Under the pieces are notes generated by a model. That model saw nothing but the letters and a program-made list of their open reading frames with translations. It ran no database searches and was not told where the DNA came from. DNA of 64,000 bases. Origin: Chitinophaga pinensis (GTDB taxonomy: Bacteria > Bacteroidota > Bacteroidia > Chitinophagales > Chitinophagaceae). The translations under genes were made by a program, and so were the position numbers. The stretch covers positions 1-64,000 of the forward strand of contig CAMDVD010000009.1 of assembly GCA_945878115.1 (NCBI GenBank), given 5' to 3'. Positions 1 to 9,400 of this stretch are shown in pieces; the first letter of the stretch is position 1, and each line of letters begins with the position of its first letter.

Positions 1-1
1 A

Positions 2-127
2 CTTCATAAATCACTGGATGAAGTAAGCCAATTCATATCTAATGAAATCAAAACCCTTACCAAAGAAAGCATTAGAACTACTTGCGCATTTAGTTATATT
101 TTTGCAGAACTAAATTGGACCATGTAA
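2..127 (+). CDS. 3' end of an unidentified protein, possibly a transposase (partial)
   Basis: An open frame enters from the left edge and ends at TAA (125-127), giving about 41 residues ending ELNWTM. It is too short for a firm family call. The helical, basic tail and its position right against a response-regulator gene that has lost its 3' part suggest the end of an inserted mobile element's transposase. That is inference from context; no terminal repeat or DDE motif is visible. An ordinary protein fused to the locus by rearrangement would look the same. Confidence 0.4.
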   Translation, partial: LHKSLDEVSQFISNEIKTLTKESIRTTCAFSYIFAELNWTM

Positions 128-136
128 TAAATATAA

Positions 137-304
137 TTAGTATAAAAAGATGAGATCGTCTTTATGTCCTTCTTGAAAGTATTGCGCACTTTTTTTTACA
201 GAATCTAATATCGCTGTTATCTCTATTTGGCTATCTACTTTTTGCAATAGTCTGCTCAATAATTCAGCCGATAATATTTCATCTTCGATAATAACTACTT
301 TCAT
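137..304 (-). pseudogene. Truncated LytTR-type response regulator (receiver N-terminus only)
   Basis: This frame is too short for the ORF track. It starts at the ATG at 304, overlapping the kinase stop (ATGA), and encodes 55 residues beginning MKVVIIEDE, the acidic pocket of a CheY-like receiver. It runs to ...DDLIFLY and stops at 137. In intact relatives the segment reads LIFLD, where the Asp is the phospho-acceptor; here that exact codon is Tyr followed by a stop. The rest of the receiver and the LytTR DNA-binding domain are missing. Gene order and overlap show it was the partner of the adjacent kinase. The break coincides with the foreign fragment at 2-127, so disruption by insertion is the likely cause. 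It should be non-functional. Confidence 0.75.
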
Positions 305-1317
305 GATTTCGATAATAGGGGTATACGAACTACAAATTCTTTTTCATCTTGAATGACTTCAATTGGCATATCCGTAAAATAACGATAACGCGCACGAATG
401 TTCTGTAGGCCCGACTTGGAACTATGTTCTACTTGGGTTCTAGGCTTAAAATTATTTTTTACTTCCAAGCTATTTTCTTGCGTAGAAATCGAGATGGTAA
501 GTGGGAATTCCAATGAAATTTCATTGTGCTTAATAGCATTTTCGATGAGCATTTGAACGGACATTGGGGGGATCATGTAAGATAAATATTTTTCATCTAG
601 TTGAATATTAAAATGGATGCTATTATCAAATCTTATTTGAATGAGATAAATATAAGAATCGATAAATTTGAATTCATCTTTCAATCTAACTAATTCGTTG
701 GTTCTATTATCCAGAAGATAGCGATATACTTTAGACAGTTGGCCAATATACTCAACCGCCTTATCTTGATTTTGATACACAAGAGACGACAACACACTCA
801 GGTTATTAAATAGAAAATGTGGGTTAATTTGATCTTTGAGATTTTGCAATTGGGCTTGTGCACTTTCTGTTTTGTATTTTTCAACTTCAATTAAGGAAGC
901 CTTCCAACCTTTTAATAATTGACCGCCAATTTCAAAACTTAAGATGACCACAGTAATCATTAATCCCAATAGGAAGCAGCTGAGCATTAATGATTCATGT
1001 TTTGCATCGAGCCCACAAACGAATGTATTGAAAAGCAACATGTTCAAATACAAGGTAGTGGAACTATAAATTAAGGCTATGGGCAGCTGAGCTAAAATAC
1101 GTTGCTTTGTTTTTAGGACCCATGGATACTTAGTATTCATCCAATGATCTATCCACAAATTGCCTTCCCAAACAAATATCGTGATGATGATCGATGTAAT
1201 AAAATCATAGATTCTTGCATGGTTTTGTATACCAGCATATATCGTTAATTTGAGTAGGATTGAAATGGCAATACCTACCAAAACCATGTACAAAAATCTT
1301 TTCTTGTTCTTTAACAC
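301..1317 (-). CDS. LytS/YehU-type sensor histidine kinase
   Basis: Inner-membrane sensor kinase of 338 aa. Four hydrophobic segments occupy roughly residues 8-30, 38-55, 78-100 and 110-130. A PF06580 His-kinase domain follows, with the phospho-accepting His in INPHFLFNN (about residue 167), an N-box ENAIKHN (about 259-265) and a glycine loop SGLQNIRARY (about 304-313). The start is GTG at 1317; an in-frame ATG lies ten codons later. It begins 15 nt after the TonB-receptor stop and overlaps the response-regulator start by 4 nt, so the three genes formed an operon. Because the regulator is truncated, this kinase probably has no working cognate partner unless it cross-talks. No extracytoplasmic ligand domain is visible, so the signal is unknown. 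Confidence 0.85.
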   Translation of the reverse strand: MLKNKKRFLYMVLVGIAISILLKLTIYAGIQNHARIYDFITSIIITIFVWEGNLWIDHWMNTKYPWVLKTKQRILAQLPIALIYSSTTLYLNMLLFNTFVCGLDAKHESLMLSCFLLGLMITVVILSFEIGGQLLKGWKASLIEVEKYKTESAQAQLQNLKDQINPHFLFNNLSVLSSLVYQNQDKAVEYIGQLSKVYRYLLDNRTNELVRLKDEFKFIDSYIYLIQIRFDNSIHFNIQLDEKYLSYMIPPMSVQMLIENAIKHNEISLEFPLTISISTQENSLEVKNNFKPRTQVEHSSKSGLQNIRARYRYFTDMPIEVIQDEKEFVVRIPLLSKS

Positions 1318-1332
1318 GATTTAAAATTACAA

Positions 1333-3705
1333 TTAGAATTGAACTTTGTAAACAAAGTTTGGAAAGAGTCCAATTTGGTAAGCAGTATTGATTGATTTGG
1401 TCACTGGATTATATCGTTGGGCAAATACATTTTTATTATTTGTCACATTTTGAATATCAAAAAATAAGGATTGAGATAGTTTTCTTTTTTTGCTATTCAC
1501 TACAAAACCAGCTTTGATATCGAGCCTGAAAAAGTCCGCGTTTTTTTCAGAAAAAGCATAGGCATCTCCTTTATGCACTTGTTCGTGACTTGCTAATGAA
1601 GCAGCTAAATCAACTGGTGTAAAATAGCGACCACCAGCCTGAGTCATTTTCGCATCCACCGTAAATGAATTTCTTTTTGCTTTCCCAAGTTTAATTTCTT
1701 TACCCAATAAAATATTATATACATATCTTCCGTTGAATGCCGTGTTTCTTTCTATGTTGTCGCTGCCTTTGTATTTTGATTCATACACAGAACCTGTAAG
1801 TAAGCCGTAATAACCTTTGCTAAAGAATTTTTCTATGGTTAATTCAGCACCATAATTCGTTCCTTTTCCAGTGTTTTCTAAGTATCCAACATCATTTGGA
1901 TTAAAGCTGGAACCAGTGTTGAGCATAGAGAAACTACTAGGGGTAATTGTAACAGGAACGTTGAAGAGATATTGATAATAGACTTCTGTTTTTAAACGCC
2001 AATCTTTCGATGGTAATACCTCATAACCTAAAGCAAAATGGTGGCTACGCGTGAAATTTAAATCTCTATTGCTTTGATCGTAACTACCATCTGTTTTTAG
2101 TGCGCGATAAAAGTAGACATCAGTAGGTTGCATTTGACTATGTAAACCATAGCCAGCACTGAAGGTACTCTTAGCAGTTGCGGCATATTTTAAACCAACT
2201 CTAGGCTCAATAGATTTGGAATTGTTTAGGGTAAGTAATTGGCTATGTAAACCAATATTTAAAGTTAACTTATCAGAGAAATTGTATTTTGCATGTACAA
2301 AAGCTTGTGCCAGCGTAGTGTAATCATTAAAATCCCAAATTTGTTTCCATGCTGGATTTACTTCTCTCGTTCTGAAAAACAAGTTTAGATTCATCAACTC
2401 GGCTTGTACACCCGCTTTTACAAATAGCTTCGAATTTAATTTTGAATTATAAGTAGAACTGAAGTTGTAAATGATTCGTTTTGTTTTGTTTTCAAGATGA
2501 CGTTCAGGATTGGTATTGTTTGCAGAAATGGTATCCTCGTTATAATTAGATGCCGCATAGGTTCCACCGATGATTGTATTCAAATACGATTTGTCACTAA
2601 GCTTAATGAAATGTTTAGCGCCAACTAATCCTAAATCACTGGTGAAATAACTATCTTTTGTTGGGTCCGCAAATAAATCGCCATCATCTACTTTGTCGTG
2701 TTTGAATTCAATTTTGCTGGTACCGCCTAATCCAAATAAAGAAAAGCGTCCAAATTTTGACGTGCCACTGGTGATTTTGAAAGAGAGATCTTGGTAAAAA
2801 GGAGTTGCTGCTGTGCCAATGGAAATACCCATGGCTTGCGCAAAGCCGGTGAATGAATATCTGTAAGCCAATAAGTAAGAAGATCCTTTTTCTTTATTAA
2901 TTGGACCTTCGGTCATAGCTTCTAAGCCAGTCAATGCACCGAATTGTATGGTATGTTCGCGTTTATCGGAATTTCCTTTTCGAAAACCTAAATCAAAAAC
3001 ACCTGCGTTGGCATTTCCATATTCGGATGGAAAAGCGGAGGTGAAGAAATCGGAGCTTTTCAACATATTTGTATTGAGGGCACTCACAGGACCGCCAGTA
3101 GTACCAACCGTTGCAAAGTGATTTGGATTTGGAATATTCATTCCTTCAATTCTCCACAAAACACCAGTTGGTGAATTGCCTCTGATGACGATATCATTGC
3201 GTGAATCATCGGGTGTACTTACGCCAGCAAAATTAGCTGCTAATCGTGCTGGGTCTGAGCGGCCTCCAGCATATCGATTAACCTCTTCCATAGAAAATGA
3301 TCGGGCGCTTACGGATGTCAAATCGTTGAGTACTTTATGTTTGGTATTGCTTTTTATGACGGCGTTTCGCAAACTTCTTACATTTTCTTCCATTGCAATA
3401 TCCAATACCACTTCTTTTCCGGAAGTGACTACCACATTTGGAATCGTCACTTCTTTATAGCCAATATAAGTTACTTGGATATCATATCGACCAGGCAACA
3501 CATTGGCAATCGCATATTTACCGTTTGCATTCGTAGTACTTCCTAAAAGAGGATTGCTGCGGAGTAAGGTAACTGTAGCGCCGATAATCGTAGATTGGGA
3601 TTGCTTGTCTATAACCGTGCCTTTTATGGTTTGTGTATTGTTTTGTGCTTTACCCAGCATGACACTAATGAGGAATGCGAATAGTAAGAAGAATTTTTTT
3701 TCCAT
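1333..3705 (-). CDS. TonB-dependent outer-membrane receptor
   Basis: A 790-aa outer-membrane active transporter. A signal peptide (MEKKFFLLFAFLISVMLGKAQ) is followed by a carboxypeptidase-regulatory-like domain at about residues 26-108 (GTVIDKQSQSTIIGATV, with GYKEVTIP). A plug domain follows at about 120-235 (DIVIRGNSP, FPSEYGNANAGVFD), then a beta-barrel ending in an aromatic residue (VYKVQF). No SusD partner is adjacent, so this is not an obvious glycan-utilisation locus. The substrate cannot be told from sequence; iron chelates or peptides are possible. It heads an operon with the histidine kinase and the broken response regulator, which suggests its expression or substrate was once linked to that two-component system. 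Confidence 0.88.
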   Translation of the reverse strand: MEKKFFLLFAFLISVMLGKAQNNTQTIKGTVIDKQSQSTIIGATVTLLRSNPLLGSTTNANGKYAIANVLPGRYDIQVTYIGYKEVTIPNVVVTSGKEVVLDIAMEENVRSLRNAVIKSNTKHKVLNDLTSVSARSFSMEEVNRYAGGRSDPARLAANFAGVSTPDDSRNDIVIRGNSPTGVLWRIEGMNIPNPNHFATVGTTGGPVSALNTNMLKSSDFFTSAFPSEYGNANAGVFDLGFRKGNSDKREHTIQFGALTGLEAMTEGPINKEKGSSYLLAYRYSFTGFAQAMGISIGTAATPFYQDLSFKITSGTSKFGRFSLFGLGGTSKIEFKHDKVDDGDLFADPTKDSYFTSDLGLVGAKHFIKLSDKSYLNTIIGGTYAASNYNEDTISANNTNPERHLENKTKRIIYNFSSTYNSKLNSKLFVKAGVQAELMNLNLFFRTREVNPAWKQIWDFNDYTTLAQAFVHAKYNFSDKLTLNIGLHSQLLTLNNSKSIEPRVGLKYAATAKSTFSAGYGLHSQMQPTDVYFYRALKTDGSYDQSNRDLNFTRSHHFALGYEVLPSKDWRLKTEVYYQYLFNVPVTITPSSFSMLNTGSSFNPNDVGYLENTGKGTNYGAELTIEKFFSKGYYGLLTGSVYESKYKGSDNIERNTAFNGRYVYNILLGKEIKLGKAKRNSFTVDAKMTQAGGRYFTPVDLAASLASHEQVHKGDAYAFSEKNADFFRLDIKAGFVVNSKKRKLSQSLFFDIQNVTNNKNVFAQRYNPVTKSINTAYQIGLFPNFVYKVQF

Positions 3706-3720
3706 TTTTTATATTTTGAT

Positions 3721-3729
3721 GCAATAGTA
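3721..3729 (-). promoter_or_regulatory. Candidate -7 box for the TonB receptor operon
   Basis: The minus strand reads TACTATTGC 15 nt before the ATG, resembling the Bacteroidetes -7 element (TAnnTTTG). The same TAnTATTGC form precedes arsR and the serA operon. No clear -33 TTTG was confirmed. Confidence 0.35.
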
Positions 3730-3898
3730 GTTTTCAACTTTGTAAATCAATTCATCAAATTGCTTGAGTTGTTGAATTCATACTGTGAGTTGTAGGTTGT
3801 GTGGGTTATTTTCATATGGAGGTTTTTTAGGATGATGAAATGACCAATCAAATTAATTTCAATTGGTGCGAAACCAAACGATAAGATTTAGTAGACAT

Positions 3899-4052
3899 GG
3901 GTTGCAAACCCGCGCCAGCAAAGATGGATGCTGGGGCTTTTCGAGATGTTAGCGCAGCGCATCTAGAATGGTAGATAAAAAGCGATTTTTAATCGCAAAC
4001 AAGCAGATTAGAAATATACTTCGGCATAGCATTCGTAATATCGAAGACCGTT
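3899..4052. repeat. REP-like hairpins in gene-poor region
   Basis: The 3730-4510 interval has no intact gene. It holds short perfect hairpins with 3-nt loops: GGGTT-GCA-AACCC at 3899-3911 (followed by CGCGCCAGC) and GCGATT-TTT-AATCGC at 3983-3997. A third of the same style, GCAGATT-GAA-AATCTGC, is at 4492-4508. The first is repeated at 22617-22629 with the same downstream CGCGCCAGC. This architecture is typical of REP elements; no RAYT transposase is in the window. Confidence 0.6.
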
Positions 4053-4053
4053 A

Positions 4054-4336
4054 AATCATGTCATCCCTACGGGATTATGATTTCTAATGATTATATCGTT
4101 TCTATAATCATGTCATCCCTACGGGATTATGATTTCTAATGATTATATCGTTTCTATAATCATGTCATCCCTACGGGATTTTGCTTTCGACTAATCATGT
4201 GATTTCTATAATCATGTCATCCCCACGGGATTATGATTTCTAATGATTATATCGTTTCTATAATCATGTCATCCCTACGGGATTTTGCTTTCGACTTATT
4301 ATATGATTTCTATAATCATGTCATCCCTATTGGATT
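4054..4336. repeat. 52-bp tandem repeat array, six units
   Basis: Units start at 4054, 4106, 4158, 4210, 4262 and 4314, exactly 52 bp apart. Each begins with AATCATGTCATCCC and carries an ATCCC-TAC-GGGAT hairpin, often extended by an outer AATCAT/ATGATT pairing. The second half alternates between two versions (…TTCTAATGATTATATCG… and …TGCTTTCGACT…) in the order A, A, B, A, B', then a decayed unit. It is a minisatellite built on a REP-like hairpin, not a CRISPR, because the spacers are near-identical. Confidence 0.85.
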
Positions 4337-4357
4337 ATGATGTACAAGGATATAGTT

Positions 4358-4402
4358 GGCGCAAGAATGGCGCGTTGCCTTTTGCGTTTGCCTTCTTGTG
4401 CC
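4358..4402. repeat. Imperfect hairpin next to the tandem array
   Basis: GGCGCAAGAA at 4358-4367 pairs with TTCTTGTGCC at 4393-4402 with one G-T wobble, enclosing further GC-rich complementarity. It is probably part of the same decayed repeat cluster; its function is unknown. Confidence 0.45.
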
Positions 4403-4510
4403 TTACTGTTCAAAGTGTTTCTCTACTCGATATTAATAAGCAACTTAATTTCGCTTGGTAGAACACCAACCGATAGGGTGTAAGCAAACAAGCAGATTGA
4501 AAATCTGCCA

Positions 4511-4684
4511 TTATCTATGCTTTGACATGCCATGCGGAAGATGCTGAAGAGCGTGTGTGTTGAGTGAGAGTAACTTGATGGGCACTTTGGTGGGGTTGTA
4601 GGCGGCTCCATAACCTGTGATGAACGAAATAAAATCTTCAAAGTTTGCTACGTTTTTGGCGTGGCCGGTTTCTGTGTTTTGCAT
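4511..4684 (-). pseudogene. N-terminal remnant of a Bacteroidota hypothetical protein
   Basis: A 57-codon frame missed by the ORF track: ATG at 4684, stop at 4511. It begins MQNTETGHAKNVANFEDFIS and continues GYGAAYNPTKVPIKLLSLN. I recall this TGHAKNVANFE...YNP...IKL pattern from the N-terminus of longer uncharacterised Bacteroidota proteins of about 200 aa or more, so this looks like a decayed copy that runs into the repeat region. The family memory is not verified. The ORF-track entry at 4423-4641 is its shadow in another frame. The 4685-4909 interval beyond it shows nothing recognisable. Confidence 0.5.
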
Positions 4685-4909
4685 AATATACTTGTTTTTA
4701 AAAGTGAATAAGAAAAATAAAAAGCTTTTTTGAAAAAAACAAATTTGGGGGTGGGGAAAATTTGGAGCGTGCTATAGGTGTAGCTTAATAAGGAGAATTA
4801 TTAATACAGACTTCTGATTATGCGACTTGCAAAACCGCCGATAGCAGTTCGAGATTGCAAATCAAGAACAGATTCGATTTTGTAATTGAACAATACGAAT
4901 AGATGGATT

Positions 4910-6409
4910 TTACTCTAAAATTATTTTCTTTGTTTGAAAACCACAGCGCAAATAATAAATGCCTTTTGTAAACCTACTTACATCAATTTCATTTTCTTTT
5001 GTTGCCAGCATCAATTGCCCTACAGAATTATACAATTCTTTTTTACTTTGGTATTTGGCATTTTTGATATAAATTTTACTAGAAGTAGGATTAGGATATA
5101 CAACCCACTCTTCTTTTTGCTTTACCACCTCATGCACACCCACAGCCCAGCATATGCTGCTATCTTCTCCTAAATCATAATTGGGCATGCACGGTGGAGA
5201 TTGAACTCCAATATTAGGAAATACAAAACATTGTGCACAAAAGCCACAGCCCACTCCTTTCACATCAGGGTTTTCGATAACACTCATATTATTCCCTAGC
5301 CCATTTTTATTTCCAATATATATTTTATGATCTGCACCTAAATATGCTAAAACAGATACTTGATAATTCGGCAAATCAATTAAATTTTGAGCGATACGTA
5401 CCCATGCTGTATTACTATCAGGGTCATTCAAGTCCAATTGCCAAATATTACCAACCTTAATAATATACAAAAACCGACTATTATTTGAAAATGCACAACC
5501 AGTAAATGTATGGTCTTCGTAAAATGTACCTACAGAATCAATTGGGATATTTATTACTTTATTATTAGATAATATACCAGTACACCTATTGAAATTTGCA
5601 TAAAATAATTTGGAGTTAAATGGACATCCTGTAAAATACATTGTACCTTCTTTATTAAATACGCTTTGCCCATAATTATTTGCCCAACCACGTTCTTTTC
5701 CAAAATGTGGCTCTGCAAATCCTTGTATAAATGGGCCTTCAATAGTGTCTTTCTTTACTAAAAATGTATATATCATATTGGTATCCGTAGCTTGTTTTAG
5801 CAACCACCAATCTTTTCCATTGGCATGTTTACATGCCATCATGCGTACCCTATCGGTTCTTACATTGGTTAAAATTGGCACAGCCTTTTGTATTACTTTA
5901 CCTGCCCCCCCATTGGCTTTCATATCTATTTTATGATAGAGCAACAAATCAAATGATGCCCTACTTTGGGTATCTATATCAGGGCTTTGCACATACTTTA
6001 CAAAATGCGAATCACTCATAGTTGGAGTAAATAAATAATAAATACTGCTATCAAATGGAAGAATTATTGAACTTTGAGACAAACTGCTAAAACCATCTTG
6101 GTCTTCAAATAAAAGCTTAGGAATTAGTGTATCGCCACCATCAATAAAATTTAAATTACTATCGTATATATTATACCCATCACTACAAAGTAATAGATGA
6201 CCATTGCTATCACATATATTAGAATGTCCACCTGAAAAATATCGAAATTTAGTGGAACATGCCAAAACATTAGTTGCTTGAGTTGTGTTAAACAAAGTTT
6301 TATAATTGTACCCCCCACCGCTCATCCATTGTTTATTAAAATTTGTTTGAGCAAATAATATTTTACTCAATAATAATAAATAAATTATTAATTTATATTT
6401 CATCTTCAT
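4910..6409 (-). CDS. T9SS type A-sorted secreted protein
   Basis: A 499-aa surface or secreted protein of unknown function. It has a signal peptide (KYKLIIYLLLLSKILFAQ), a middle region of about 390 residues with repeating strand-turn patterns (HSNICDSNGHLLLCSDGYNIYD, SSLSQSSIILPFDSSIYYLF) that could form a beta-propeller, and a T9SS type A domain from about residue 435 (VVYPNPTSSKIYI … YYLRCGFQTKKIILE). Export uses Sec and then T9SS, whose genes are not here. The ATG at 6409 overlaps the stop of the upstream giant gene (ATGA), so the two are probably translationally coupled. A second ATG two codons later is possible. Confidence 0.75.
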   Translation of the reverse strand: MKMKYKLIIYLLLLSKILFAQTNFNKQWMSGGGYNYKTLFNTTQATNVLACSTKFRYFSGGHSNICDSNGHLLLCSDGYNIYDSNLNFIDGGDTLIPKLLFEDQDGFSSLSQSSIILPFDSSIYYLFTPTMSDSHFVKYVQSPDIDTQSRASFDLLLYHKIDMKANGGAGKVIQKAVPILTNVRTDRVRMMACKHANGKDWWLLKQATDTNMIYTFLVKKDTIEGPFIQGFAEPHFGKERGWANNYGQSVFNKEGTMYFTGCPFNSKLFYANFNRCTGILSNNKVINIPIDSVGTFYEDHTFTGCAFSNNSRFLYIIKVGNIWQLDLNDPDSNTAWVRIAQNLIDLPNYQVSVLAYLGADHKIYIGNKNGLGNNMSVIENPDVKGVGCGFCAQCFVFPNIGVQSPPCMPNYDLGEDSSICWAVGVHEVVKQKEEWVVYPNPTSSKIYIKNAKYQSKKELYNSVGQLMLATKENEIDVSRFTKGIYYLRCGFQTKKIILE

Positions 6410-9400
6410 TCTATTGTTATTTTACCTGTACTTTTAGAAATATTATTTATTACATACTTGTATGTATATATACCCTTAAATAAATTTTGAATATTTACAA
6501 TGACATTATTTGATTTATTAGATAAAGAAATTCTTAATTGCTCTTTACCAATTATATCAAACAATATAAGTTCTCCATTCTCATATTCGTTTAATTGATA
6601 GGCAATTTTTAGAACTGTACTTGCAGGGTTTGGATAAATTTCAAATTTATTTTCTTGAATAGTTTGGTTCATTACTTTATCAACAACATTATTAATAGTA
6701 GAATTTGAAATGGAATTCAGCCAACTATTTTCCTCATCGAACAATCCAGTTCCCGTAGTATTTTTATAAACTCCTGCTGCATTACATAACAATAAATCAT
6801 TGTAATCTACTAATGGGTTCATACTCGCATTTATCATTCTTGCTTTATAGACGGCAGTGCCATTTACATAAGGACAACTCAAAGCAAGTGTTGTAATGTC
6901 TCCTTTTTCTGTATTACTTAAATCATCAATTCCTTTTGTTATCCAACGTAAATAATAGCCATTAACATCACGTTCATTTTCTTCGTAAATTCTAGTTGTA
7001 CTTATTGTATTATTACTCGTTTGCGTATTCAAAATTCTTTGAGTAATTTGTGTGCTATCTGTTGCCAATGTACTATCAATAAAAGATGATAAATTTCTAT
7101 TGGTAGTTAATATATCATCTGTACTTTTTTGTTGTTGGTCGTAATAGAAGTTATTGAAAATAATATTGCTATTTCTTATAATAGAATCTTTATCTAAACC
7201 TTCATAAACATTTCGCTCATCAAACCATTTTGCAATTTCTTGAAATTCGGGATATGTAATATTGTTTTGTGCTACAAGTATTGCTGAATTTTCATTGATA
7301 CTTTCATCATCTGCTCCTCCATCTTCTATTATTTGAATGATTGGACAACTGTAAATATCTGCACTAGGGTTAGCTTGAATATTACAAGCATAGGTTATTG
7401 CATCAAATAATGGACTACAATTAGAAATTGAACAATATGAATTCAATGTTGATGAATTTGTAAAAATATTATCTCCAAGTGCAGTTCCAATACATCCACT
7501 CATTCTATAAATCTTATCGGTATAACCATTATAGTTTTGGTCACTCATATAACTAGTTCCATGAAATGAATTATTATTATCATTTTGGTTATCGCCTATA
7601 TTACCCAAAGTACCTTCACTACCTAAATGCCTGTACAACATACCAATATAGTGCGCATCAAAACTATTACCTTGCACATGGTCAGGTGGTGTATAGCAAT
7701 TACTTATTACATTCCAACCAATAGGCATTTTGTTTGTGGCATTGCAAGTAAACCTACACTCTTTACTGGTATTCATTTGTATGCCTTTCGTTTGGTTTGC
7801 ATTAAGTAGTAAGGAAGTATTTCCAGTTATGGTATTCCTTTCCAAATTACTGCCTTTGCAATTACTGAGATTAATACCTGCTGCTGTATAGTTCGCATAA
7901 GCACTTGCCGATGTTGTTGAAGTTAAATCTATGGTATTGTTGTAGGCTAATAAATTTTTACCAGTGTTACTAAGGTTTATGCCTACACCACAAATACTTG
8001 CTAATGTAATTGGATTATTCATCAAACTAATATTACTTACACTAAAATTATTCCCATTCTTGATATCTATACCCACAGGGAAAGCAAAGTTATTATACCC
8101 TGTAAGTATAGGTCCGCTTTCTGTCAATATTTCATTATTCGATAGACTACTATTTCCAATATCACCAATACATTGTATGCCTAATAAAGTTTCATGTAAC
8201 GCATTATTGTATATTCTATATTGTTGGTTAGTGGCATCCGTAAACATCAACCCAAGCATGGTATTGTTTACGTGTACTCCATTTATTTCTGCCGAAATAG
8301 AATGCCCTATTATTGCTTTATCGCAGCCATTAAATTCTCCGCCATTATCTAAATGGATAATAGTTGCATGGTGCAAATTTAAAGGGAGACCAAGAGCCAA
8401 GACATCATAATTTTGAAAGTAAATACCGGCACCCCTTCGCCCCACTGCCAACGAACTATAGGCATTTAACAACTTTTGATTTTCAATGTATAATCCAGTA
8501 TATGTATCATCTTTTATTTCACTAAAAGTATTATTATTAAATTTCAAGTTCTGCGCCAGCGTTGCTTTTGCAGGTACTGAATATATACCAGTGTACAAAT
8601 TATTAAATGTATTCATTTCACTAGGGTTGGGTGCTATTGCATCTATATAACCAACTTCTACCTCTTGGCATTTTTGAATGCTAATGCCAATTTCACCTTT
8701 GAATTGATTAATATTATGAGGAGGTAGTAAAGACAAACCACTACTTGTAAATGTGTTTTTTCGTATCATACATTCCCCATTTAAAAAATTATAACCAATG
8801 GGAGAATTTACTATCTGCATTCCAACATAATTATCTATAAAAATATTCTCTACTATATTCAACTTAGCATCATTGCTCGACACAACACCATTTTCCATAT
8901 CTTGTATGGTACTATTTGTAATCACTATTTGTGATGAAGGGTCGCTTGCATATATTCCATCCCACATATTGCTACAACCTGCCTTCAAAGTGCAGTCATC
9001 TATAGTTAGCGTATATCCTGTATTTACTGTAATTTTTGCATTCGCAGTAAAGAAAAACGTACACCCTGAAAAGTTCATATTTTGGTCAATAGTATAAATA
9101 CCGTTTATAAAAATAGATGAGTTTGTAAAATTAAGGTTTGTACTAAAATTACTTGCAGTAGTATTATCAAAAAATAATTTATTACTAGCACTTCCGAAAT
9201 CGGTATTACAACAATAATCAGGGTTTGGGTTAATGAGTATGATACTGGTTGTAATACTACAACCATTGGCATCAGTGGCAGTTATGGTATATGTATTTGC
9301 AGTTAGTCCATTAAAGTTGCCAGTAGTATTGTTTGCATTCGTCGGTTGCAAATTATAACTAATAGCACCTGTGCCACCACTTGCTAAAACATTTATACTT

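Noticed and set aside
4054-4336. CRISPR-like periodicity of 52 bp
   Set aside because: The 'spacers' are only two alternating near-identical sequences and there are no cas genes, so it is a tandem repeat.
4423-4641. 72-aa ORF on the minus strand
   Set aside because: It overlaps a better frame (4511-4684) with a protein-like sequence; this one is its shadow in another frame.
7964-8410. 148-aa plus-strand ORF
   Set aside because: It lies antisense inside the giant T9SS gene and has no recognisable motif; long shadow ORFs are expected in repetitive Asn/Thr-rich genes.
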